NCBI RefSeq assembly: GCF_905220365.1
Contig: NC_061127.1
Location: 9,796,001-9,860,000 of the forward strand
Source of the DNA: Vanessa cardui
Lineage: Eukaryota > Arthropoda > Insecta > Lepidoptera > Nymphalidae
Reading direction: 5' to 3'
DNA length: 64,000 nt
The notes below the pieces were generated by a model. The model did no database searches. It saw only the letters and a program-made list of their open reading frames with translations, and was not told where the DNA came from. Both the position numbers and the translations under genes were made by a program. Positions 33,031 to 45,000 of the stretch are shown one piece after another (the stretch's first letter is position 1; each line of letters starts with the position of its first letter).

Positions 33031-36000
33031 GTAGCCATTTGTGTTTTTGGTCCATTACATTAATATATTTTTTAATAGAGATAGGTACTTAAAAATAAAT
33101 TTTGATTTCAGTTTGAAATGATAAATATTGTCAGATTTTCTTTTCTAATATGATATCTATTTGACGTCTATTGGATTATACTTCAAGTCAAAACTATTAT
33201 ATTAGTATAATACTTTAACCCTAATAAAAATATATATTACTACACTGAAAAGATTGCATTTAGCACTTTGCATGAATGCAAGAAAAAAACGCCATGCGTT
33301 TTGTACTATGTGTAAGCACCACTGGTGTGAATACATTTCGGCGAAATTATAAATCTCGTGTGAAATATATTTCGGGATCAATCAGGGAAAACCCTTATTT
33401 AACCCTTACGAAAACGGGACGGACGGTCATTAAAAGTTTGGGCTTTTTTAGCATAGGTATTCATACTGTTTTCTTTACGATAAAATATATGTTGGGACCG
33501 AGGGGATATATTTAATTCAACCTTTTAAATAAAGACCTACCACAGCTTTGTGAATACGCTGTTTTGCATATTAAGAATAAATATGGTCGTAGCTTTATAC
33601 CTGGTTCAATATAAAATAAAATAAATGTGTAATCGTATAATACTACTCGTTCGCTCTACGTGACTTAATTATAAGTCTGAACTTTTTTTTCTATTAAAAT
33701 TAGGTTAGTTTGTTAAAAGGAAAATTTTAAAAGGGTGCATTAATTAATCTCGCCGCGCATAAATTCTTTTATAAAATCGGTGTAAAGATTTAGATTAAAA
33801 GTTATATTAAAAGAATTTTAATTTAATTTAAGAGTTCACGCAGTGAATGTTCAGTTTTTTCTGCGGTAAAGTTTATGCGTTAAAACATAAATCACACGAA
33901 TAAGTTATTTATATCAGAATGAATACCATTAGCGTCAAGGAAAGGCTTAAGAAGGCTGTGTGAATACATTTAGTATATGCAATTGGCCTTTGTAATAGTC
34001 GATCATTTATTTAAAAAAGATATTATTGGTTTTCTTTTGTTATTGGACAAAGTAATGGCCGTAACTGATTTGTCATTAATCTATTTGCTATATAGAGCTG
34101 CAGATTCCGAAATCAGGGTTCAAATTTCGGTTTCTGCTCCTTAAAAGAGTGTTCACATTATTTTATAAAGTTACAATAAATGTACATCTACAAAAACAAC
34201 GAAAATAAAGGTTTTGCTATGTACTATTTTAGTTTTGTATTAATTATATATTTATAAGTCTTTGTATCAGTATAAAAGGTCCTAGTAAGAAAAAAACAAT
34301 ACGTTTAGAAATATCTTGGTAATATTGTTTATGTTTTGAATTTAAAATAAAATCACTTATTAATTTGTTTTCAGCCAATTCGTGAAAATTGGAACTTAAG
34401 ATACAGTGCTACTTATGTGTTATGCTTGCTGCGCGACTCGGGCATTAAGCCCCAAGAAACAGTTGGCGCTTCCTTGTCGCTGGTGGCCAGTACAGCTCCA
34501 AACAGACCGCCAACTAACCTGCTTACTGTGAGAGACACAGAACCGAAAAGCGGCATTGAGGTAAGATATTGTTATACTTTTATCTGGGCCGTCTTTAACC
34601 TATTATGGCCCTGGACATATTAGGATAATGGGGCAACTATGACTTTGACAGAACACTATTTTGTTAGAATAAATAAGTTAGTTAAACTAGGGTATAGATT
34701 TTTATTAACAATCACATATTTATATTATACTTATTTATTTGATCCCCTATCGATCGCGGGGCCCTAGGCACTTGCCCAAGGTGCCCGGAGAAAAGAGGGG
34801 TCTGGCTATTATACATAGGTCGTCTGCGAGTGTGTTTATTTCGTCCAAGCTCGTTACTCCTTCGGTTTCTTAAAACACATTAGAGAAGAAGATAAGGTTA
34901 TAGTTAATAGAGTCGTTTTTTGTTTCACCCAATTAAAAACAGAGAGAGACACAAAATGAAATTATTCTATTCTATGCAATGAGAGTGAATTGGCTGATGG
35001 TTAAGGGCGTTGGTGAACAGCGCTGTTCGGTACAATGGCTAGGCGTTTCATTGAATGGCTAATTTAATCAGTTGCCTACGACGATAACTATGTACAAATA
35101 TAAATTTTACATCAATGTCTCACAAATATCGTTATACTTATTTATTCTAATATTTTAAAGTTCAAGTATTTGTTCATTTGTTTGTCTAAACGTATTCATC
35201 TCCGAATCTACCGTTTGAATTCGTAAACACTTTATGGTGATTATTCATTAATTTTACAGTTCACAAAGTGCAATAGTTATGTTTAGCGCAATGATACCGG
35301 AATAGCTAGTTAATATCATCAAGCTGGGTATTATATATGGTTTAATACCCTGACATAAGGACTGGTACGATTTAAAAATTAATTTTGCTTTGAATATATT
35401 AGGTTTACTTCATACAATGACTCTAAACTTTGACTACTGAAAAAGAGATGCTACGAAATAAACTAATTTTCACGTTTATTTCTTTAATTAAAACCAACAC
35501 CTAAATATGTCCTATAACACAATTGTGTTCGTCCTACTAATATTATAAATCCGAAAGTATGTGAGGATGGATGTATGTACGTTTGTTACTCTTTCACGAA
35601 AAAATTACCGAATGGATTTTAATGAAATTATACAGTAACATAGGTTATACATCAGAATTATATTTATTTTATGTAATTTCATGACGAAATTATAACTATA
35701 ACGATACATATCGAGTCTAGATGGCCCAGTGGTTAGAACACGTGCATCTTACGCGATTATTTGGGAGCAAACCCAGGCAAGCACCGCTGATTCATGTGCT
35801 TAATTTGTCTTTATAATGCATCTCGTGCTCAGCGGTGAAGGAAATCATCGTGAAACCTGCATGTGTCTAATTTCATTGAAATTCTGCCACATGTGCATTC
35901 CACCAACCCGCATTGGAGCAGCGTGGTGGAATATGTTCCAAGCCCTCTCCTTAATGGGAGAGGAGGCCATTACCCCAGCAGTGGGAAATTTACAGGCTGT

Positions 36001-39000
36001 TACTTTACTTTACTTTACATATCAAGTACCCGTGCAAAGCTGTTGCGGGCCGGTAGTCTATAATATATTCTCTATGTGGGGAATTTTAAACAAATCATTC
36101 ACAAAGAAAAAAAGAAACAATGACATCTGTTCATAGTTTATTAACGGCGCTTAGCAGTGCTGTGCTCTATAATTGCGTACGTTTCACGGAGCGTGACAAT
36201 TACTGTAATTACTGCACTACTTTAATGTCGTCTGTCACACGAGCTTCACGAATATTTAAAAATGTTTAACGAGAACACTTCTAAGCAACGTGTGTTATCA
36301 TTGAAGCCTTATAATCAATAGTTTTTGATAAAGAGGTTTTATATCCTTAAATTAAAATCACGATTTCATATACTGGCATGATATACCCATCATTAACTAG
36401 TATAAAATAATAAACGATTTTTTGAGTAATGTCTGCAACGCATAAATATAATCAATGATCATCATCATTGTCATAACATAGTATAAAACAAAATTGCTTA
36501 CAACTGTCTGTCCCTATGTATGCTTAGAGCTTTAAAATTATGCAACGGATATTGATGCGGTTTTTTTTATAGAAAGAGTGATTCGAGAGGAAGGTTTTTG
36601 TATATAATACATGGACATTATAGTAAAGAAACACTGATAATTTTAGAAGTTTCTAAAGTGATGTCGTAAACAAACAAATTCTGTAATACCTATGTTAAGT
36701 ATCATTATTGCACACGTGCGAGTTTTTATTAATTTTCACATCGGGGTAATATTCTGCTTAAATGTATACTTAAACCGAGCCGTATTGGATATTTTTTTGG
36801 TTAAAGAATGGATTTGATCAACAGTTGAATAATAACAGGCTACTCATCGATAGGACGGAAATTATTTGTTATATGAAGGTTAAACGTTGAATTAGCTCAA
36901 CTGGGCCTTTATTTGCGTGACCTCTAATCTTGCGTGTAGTTTTATGTTGTTCTACTGACTTCTATGAATATTTAAATCATTTAAATAAGTCATTAATATA
37001 CATTAATACAAATTATATAATGCAATTATGTAGTACAGAGTAGAACCCACACACACATATAACTTTTTGCAGTTGTAGTATACTAGTGACCCGCCCCGGC
37101 TTCACACTTTAAAACTTCTAAAATTATCAGTGTTTTTCTAGTAGGTATATTGTGCACATATTATACATATAAAACTTCCTCTCGAATCACTCTATCTGTT
37201 AATAAAAACCGCATCAAAATCCGTTACGTAGTTTTAAAGATTTAAGCATACGTAGGGATATAGGGTATACAGATTTTGAGACTTTGTTTTATACTATGTA
37301 GTGATATAGACATTAGTTTCCTTTCGCGGCTTCGTTTGCTTGAAGGGGGAAGGGGGGGTTTCGTTCATTTTGTTTGTTCCCTGGTGTTATGTACTCGTTG
37401 TCCTTTTCTATATCCATAAAAAAGTATTTGCAAAACTTGCTTTAATGACGTTTGACAAGGACGTGAAAGCATCAGAAAGACACAAATCTTATTTCGCATT
37501 TATGATATTGATTAGGTTTATAAATTTGAAATGAAATAATTTTATTCATAATAAGGAGTTAGTCTCTCGGAAATCTATATATAATATAGATGAAGCCTTG
37601 AGAAAATTCCATTTAACTTGACGTTGAGGATACAACTTTGTATCCTATCAAGTTTCAATGAAATATTTCTAGAATTTTCCAAGTAATTTTAATACATTAG
37701 AGAAATGAACAGCATAATAATACGAAATTTGGTTTAAGATACCCATCTTATATTTGATTTTGAGAAAATTTATATGAAAAAAAGTAACAGCCTGGAAATT
37801 TCCCACCGCTGGGCTAAGGTCTCCTCATATACGCTTAATTTGTGTTTATAATTCATCTCGTGCTCAGTGGGGAAGTAAAACATCGCGAGGAAACCTGCAT
37901 GTGACAAATTTCATAGAAATTCTGCCACATGTGTATTCCACCAACCCGCATTGGAACACCGTGGTGAAATATGTTCCAAAAACCTTCTCCCTCAAAGGGA
38001 GAGGAGGCCTTTAGCCTCCTCTCCCTTTGAGGGAATTTACAGGCTTACAGAATTTACAGGCCCAACAGTGGGAATTTACAGGCTGTTGTTGTTGTTGTTG
38101 TTTATTGTTTGTTGTATTTTTCTAGTAGTTTATAAGTTCAAAGATTCTGAGGCCGGTTAAAAGTGTTTGGGTATTTGTTTCGAGAGATACTAAGTGTGGT
38201 ATTGTAGTTAGCAGTACGGCGTCTCGAAATTGATAGTAATTGAATAGAACTCAATGACTATTCCTAAAAATTTAATGATACTTTATTGACATACTCTGTT
38301 ATTAAATGATGGAAGAGATTTACTAAGATTCTTGTCAGTTCTTATTGGTAGAATTAACATTCCAAAACGATGTAATATGACGATTCAAAATTTTTTATTT
38401 GAGTCATATCAGTCTTACATCAAAATGAAAACAAATCACAAATAATGTTTTGTACATATGTATTGCATAATACATATATAATATATATAACGGAGAAGCA
38501 TGTCCGAGCGCGTTTTTAAAAAGCATGACGTCAGCACAGCTGACGTCACGAGTGTCAGAGTTTCGATCTTTAACTATCTTCGATGGTATGAAATAAAACT
38601 CAGGAAATAAACCTCTCTGATTTATTCCAATATGAGACGGTCCGATCGCTCCGGCGGCTCGACCAAGTCTGTCGATACCGGCGGGCGCTTGATCTTTTAT
38701 AACAAGAATAGGTGGGTAGACTTATTCACTCAACATACAATCTGTTTACAAACACTAAAATATTTCAGAGTAATTTAACATTTCAAAATTCACTAAAAAT
38801 TATTCATTTAACAATGAAATAGTTTTAAATTATTAAAATAATCATTTCTGGACACGTGTTTTTCTTAAAATTCGTGGCTCCGCGCCGACACGGCCATTCT
38901 GACAGGCGGTGCGCGCTCTGCACCTGCCTAAGTTGTGCGATTGGAAATCTGCGAATCAAAAAACATTTTTGAAGCAGGTATCTGTAAGCAACACATCATG

Positions 39001-42000
39001 TTGACCTTTGATAATTGTTTTGTAAAACAGTACACAAAGAAATCTCTCATGCACCTTTATTGTAATAAATATGGGAAGATTTTACGCATACTATGCTCAT
39101 AACTGTGTCATAATAACTGTTAAAAGTTCTCGTAGATCTGTGGTGTATACATGTCTATACCACGGTCCACAAGGTCTCCCTACGGTATCTCATGGTTCTC
39201 TGTGGATACATCAAGGATCCGCGGGTAGCTCGAGGGTAACACGTGGTTAGCTCAGAGGTATCACTCTCCAGATTACGGTATATAAATGGCTACCACGGCT
39301 CCACAACGCCTCCCAACGGTATCTCATGGTTCACTTTTGGATACATCAAGGATCCGTGAGTAGTACGAGGGTAACACGTGGTTAGCTCAGAGGTATCACT
39401 CTCAAACCAGAGTGTACGTGTCTAGTTATGGTTGCATGAGGAATCTCAATGGTAATTAAAAATTTTTTTTTTTTTTTTGTTATTGCTCTCTTTTTTATTT
39501 ATTTTTCTTTTTAGATTTTAAGCTTTTTCTTTTTAGATTATAAGAGGTAAGATAAGTAAATTTTGCCTCACAGTTTTATGCGATGATTAGTTCTCGTCGA
39601 TGTTGACCACTCGGACTGACTGACCAGCTCGTGATATGGACTGCAACTCCAACTGTCACGGCCATTCTGCGGGACGGTGCGCGCTCTGCACCGGTCGCGT
39701 TTCTGGTTGTGGTGCTCGGCGAAGCTGATCACGAGCGTCCTCTGTCGACCACCTTCTCCGCTGTCGTAATTTTTATGAAACCTGTAAATCTCGAAAGGCA
39801 CACTTCATTAGTCATATCAAGTAATAGTGGTTACGTGGACTCTTAATCTTTATGTTGAAAATAATTAATTTTAGTTTTCTGAGAATAGAAACGATGACTT
39901 TTATATTTCGAACAAGAGTCATTCGTTGCTTTAGTTGTGTTATTAGTGCCACGCCAAAAATAGGTGGTATGCGATGTTTTCTTTGTTTAATAAGAGAGTG
40001 GTGCAACTCCATATACTAGATGCACTGTTCGGTCTCGTAGTTCTTGATTATTATTAACTCGTTTTTGAGGGTAGTAATAACTTTTTCCACTTAGCCATAT
40101 GCTCGGCTGTTTCCTGACGTGTTGATTATCTTAGTGTGTCTCATTTCCCCATGATATCCATGTTTTCCGTGATCCACATGGTCACTTGTTGATTTTTCAG
40201 TTAAGATGTTCCACACATATGAACAGCATGGCAAATGAGGATGCCCTTGAAGCGTATTGTTCTTAATTGTAAGAAGTAGCCGCCTCAAGTGTTGACGAAG
40301 TGGGTACTCCCGCACGAGTCGTCCTTGGAGCTGATGAATGATTTATTGGATCCATGGTTTGCGGTCCTCCCTCGTAGATGTACCAGGCAGTTAGTATGAA
40401 GTGCTTAGAGATCTTCTTATCACTTCGCAATATGGTTATGTCTTGTAGCGATCCTTATGTGACAGGTGGTACCGAAGCTGATGAGGACGTGGCAGAGATC
40501 GGAGCTTGTTCCGATCCCGCTTCTGATAACGGAGAAGCATGTCCGAGCGCGTTTTTAAAAAGCATGACGTCAGCACAGCTGACGTCACGAGTGTCAGAGT
40601 TTCGATCTTTAACTATCTTCGATGGTATGAAATAAAACTCAGGAAATAAACCTCTCTGATTTATTCCAATATGAGACGGTCCGATCGCTCCGGCGGCTCG
40701 ACCAAGTCTGTCGATACCGGCGGGCGCTTGATCTTTTATAACAAGAATAGGTGGGTAGACTTATTCACTCAACATACAATCTGTTTACAAACACTAAAAT
40801 ATTTCAGAGTAATTTAACATTTCAAAATTCACTAAAAATTATTCATTTAACAATGAAATAGTTTTAAATTATTAAAATAATCATTTCTGGACACGTGTTT
40901 TTCTTAAAATTCGTGGCTCCGCGCCGACATATATAAATAAAACTGCTCATTAGTTAAGTGTATGAATGCATATAGTATATCTCGATAAGCAGTGAGATTA
41001 TCTATATAAAACGAGCATCGTGCATGTTCAATGAATATATAAAAAAGGCCATTAAAAGCTAACCTGTATTCCATGTAATTCCTACATCGCTATTTATTAT
41101 TTATTAGCTATTTACTCGGATATTGTGGCCACATAAATTGCTTCGTGTACCGTCTAAGCAGTCTTTGTGGGAAATACGTTAAACTCAATTATTGGATCCT
41201 GGATTGTTCCATATATTTGAATATTGAAAATTATATATTTGAAAACTCTTTTAAGACAAGTTTAATTGAAAGAACAGTTGACAAATATTGTCTCTTTATA
41301 ATACTAAGGGTGTAATAATAGTTCAAAATAAAATCTATAAATACTCATTGAGCAAATTAATTCTTATATTTTTTTTCTATTTTATTTTACTTTGTATGAA
41401 AATAAAAACGTATGTCAATACGTGGAATACTTGGAAAATTATCAGTTTTTGAGAGTGTTGTTGAAAGGTGATTTTTGTCCTAATTTATTTTTTCTTAAGA
41501 AGTCCCAACTATTATTATTAAGTTTTTGTAAGCGTTTTTTTCATGCATGCCCATTTGGGTACTCATCAATTAAACAAAATAATGTATTCTACCGCCAAAA
41601 AGCAGTACTCGGTATTTTGAGCCATTGTAACTATAGGCATAAGGGACATAATATCTTGGTTACCCATTGGCTATGTATGGCATGTTTTATAGTTCTTACA
41701 GTTCCAGTGTCTATTGTTGGTGGTGACCATTATTTACCAATAGATGGCCCATTTACTTGTTTGCCTACCTAAACCTTATAAAATATTAACGTTTTATGAA
41801 AATTTAAAAGAAGACAGTGGATTGCTTTTTGTTTTGATTCGCTCTCATGTTTTTTCCAGGAGACCCTACATGTTTGCGTCAAGCCATTCCATTTCTCGTA
41901 CTCGAGGGACGAATGGCTGGTGGAATGGTTCGAACTGAATCGTCTCCTTGGTGTCAGTCATTTCTACATGTACAATGAGTCGCTGAGTGCACAGGTGGCC

Positions 42001-45000
42001 TGCCTATTGGACCACTATCGCAAACAAGGTCTTGTGACTCTACTGCCTTGGAAGCTACCCATTGTGTCGAAAGTGGAAATTAGGTGAGTGAATAAGTTTT
42101 TCAGCACATCTTTTTAACACGAAGCGGATTATTAGACCGTCGGAAATAGTTAGAATAATGATACAAGAGGATGTGTTTTGATTGGACAGTAACAATGCCT
42201 CTTTAATTTGTTTTGCAGACAAATAACCTGTATAACTAAAATGCCATATATTATGCATTGATTGTACTTTACCAGAAATCTTCAAGTATACGAATGAAAG
42301 TTTTGGAAATATAGGTATTGAATAATCATTTTATTTGAAGAACGTAGATGAGGCAAATATATATAAAATAGCTACATATTTGTCACTCGCGGTTGCCCTC
42401 GTGTTATCAGATGTTAGGCATAAAATAGTAGACTATTTTTTATGCATAACATCTCACTCCTCCTGAGTATATGCCCTTGGAGTTCAAGCATGCTTCATTT
42501 CTCTTAGCCAATTTCCTCAAATTCAATTCAGTGGTTTGGACGTGAAGCGTTAGCTTTCGCATTAACTAGTAGTTTATTAGTAATTATTATTATATGTTTA
42601 CTTATGAAAATGTTTGAAGTATTTATAAAAAATATATGTATTCGAAATTACAGGACAGAGGGACAATTCGCAGCGTTTAACGATTGTCTGTACCGGTCCA
42701 TGTCGACGGCGGGCTGGCTTCTCGTCATAGATGTAGATGAGGTCATACTGCCGCGGCGCGAGAGGACGTTACCGGCGCTGCTGATGGCTCTAAGGGCTGC
42801 GTACAACCCGCCCTCGAAGGCGCCTTCCGCGTTTTTGTTTAGAAACGCCTTCTTCTACCTGCGGTGGGAGGTACGATATATGGGCTTGAATTTCATAATT
42901 TTTGATAGAAGAAGTAATCAATTATAAAATAATATTTGTTGTATCATGAAGGATTTAAATGTATAATTGTGTATATAGTTTCATGGTTCGTATTAATGTA
43001 CCTAAATCTGATTTGTAAATGTTGGTAATTAGCAATAGAAAACACAACAAACACGTTTCTGATATGCATTATCTCAGAAGAAAAGTCATCGGCAGACAAC
43101 CTATAACCTAAAACATATGTATGCTTAAATCATCATCTTATTTAATAATGTAGATTACAGCAAAATGTAATATGTCGAGATGGGCCAGTGGTTAGAGAGT
43201 CGAGATGGGCCAGTGGTTAGAACGCGTGCATCTTAACCGATGATTGCGGGTTCAAACCCAGGCAAGCACCGCTGTTTAATGTGCTTAATCTGTCTTTATA
43301 ATTAATGTCGTGCTCAACGGTGAAGGAAAACATCGTGAGGAAACCTGCATGTGACAAACTTCATAGAAATTCTGCCACATGTGTATTCCACCAACCCGCA
43401 TTGGAACAGCGTGGTGGAATATGTTCCAAACCTTCTCCTCAAAGGGAGAGGAGGCCTTTAGCCCAGCAGTGGGAATTTACAGGCTGTTGTTGTTGTTTGA
43501 TTTGATTTGATTGATGTGATATAGTTTCATGGTTCGTATTAATGTACCTAAATCTGATTTGTAAATGTTGGTAATTTGCAATAGAAAACACTACAAATAC
43601 GTTTCTGACATGCATTATCTTAGAAGAAAAGTCATCGGCAGACAACCTGTAACCTAAAGCATATGTACACTTAAAATATCTTCTTATTTAATAATGTAGA
43701 TTAAAGCAAAATGTAATATCATTATTGTATAATAGAATAAAAATGGTATTGTTTGATTGCAGGACGACGCCGAAGCACCCGCGCCGCTGGTGACCGCTCG
43801 CAAGACGCGACGCTGGGCCGCGCCGCACGCGTTGAAGAATCGCAGCAAGTACGCGCTGCGGCCGCGCGACGCCGTCGAACTGGGGAACCACTTCGTGTGG
43901 GAGCTCGCGCCCGGGGCCAGCTCCGTGGGCGTGCCCACCGACAGGGCCCTACTGCACCACTATAGGGTAAGCACAGCTGATAGGCTATTTGACAATGCGA
44001 AAAGTAAATTGTGAATTATTCTAATCATATATTATGAGTTTAAAAATGGAAACTTGAAAATAATAATTAATTTTAAATAAAACTAATTATAACGGATGAA
44101 TCGCGTATATTAATTATTTTTAAACATCCCGACGTTTCGAGCACTTTGCAGTGTTCGTGGTCACGGGTATACTCAGGTCTCCTGAGGTCAGGGTCAGACT
44201 ACCCGTGACCACGAACACTGCAAAGTGCTCGAAACGTAGGGATGTTTAAAAATAATTAATATACGCGATTCGTCCGTTATAATTAGTTTTATTTAAATGT
44301 GTAATAATCGCGAAAATTTAAGACAACAATAATTAATTTATTCAAAAATACATAAATAAAAATGCAAATTTTCTAACGTTTGTCACGTGACACAAAACGC
44401 TCCCGATTGGCCGGGCTTATGATGAAGTCAATTTCTTGTAAACTTTGCGTTTCTACTATATCGACCACTGATTAAAATACAGGAAAGTGTCGTCACCGAA
44501 CCCATTGCAGCGCCATATTGTCCAAGTAGCGTTTTTGCGCGCTATTTAAATATGGAATTTTTAATATGACATTTTTCGGCAAATATGTACTAGAAATAAA
44601 AAAAAAACACAATTTTTACTGGGTTCCTTAACTTCTACCAAATAATATAAAATTGATTTTAAAAACCAGTCAAATAGTCTATTATGGACTTCAAGACGGT
44701 TATAACGAAATAATTCATATATCATCTGTGGTTATGATTTTAAGTATTTGAATGTAATGGGTGTTATTTAAAACAATCAGCAAGATTTATTCCTTTTTTG
44801 AAATAGACCACATTAATAACGTTGTAGTTTTTCAATTGAACTAAGGTTTTAATAATGTTTATCATGTTGCCGACAATGCGCGGGATTCCATTCATCTGAT
44901 CATTTGAGATTGAGTCATATTTTTATAGTCTTAATTCTCGTCTTGTAAATAAAAACTTGTACATTACAGATTGCTTGCGAGTACGGTGGTGTACAATGTC

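Larger units (their letters stand above)
38488..40929 (+). mobile_element. Nonautonomous LTR retrotransposon in the GT92 intron
   Basis: Two 403-bp LTRs (38488-38890 and 40527-40929), identical by eye, enclose 1636 bp without recognisable gag or pol. TATA flanks both ends, a possible 4-bp TSD in an AT-rich site. The LTR has two CRE sites, an initiator-like TCAGAGT and two AATAAA signals, all consistent with the gene-sense strand. No primer-binding site is clear at either interior end. Internal ORFs lack known motifs. The identical LTRs imply a young insertion. Confidence 0.8.

Noticed and set aside
33276..33515. 79-codon ORF in the first visible GT92 intron
   Set aside because: No splice site in phase with exons A or B and no recognisable motif.
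34735..34830. GC-rich patch in a GT92 intron as an exon
   Set aside because: Stops in all frames near the patch and no in-phase splice pair; it looks like a worn repeat.
43684..43965. Arg/Ala-rich ORFs overlapping GT92 exon E in other frames
   Set aside because: They are shadows of the GC-rich exon, which has the right splice sites, phase and family motifs.
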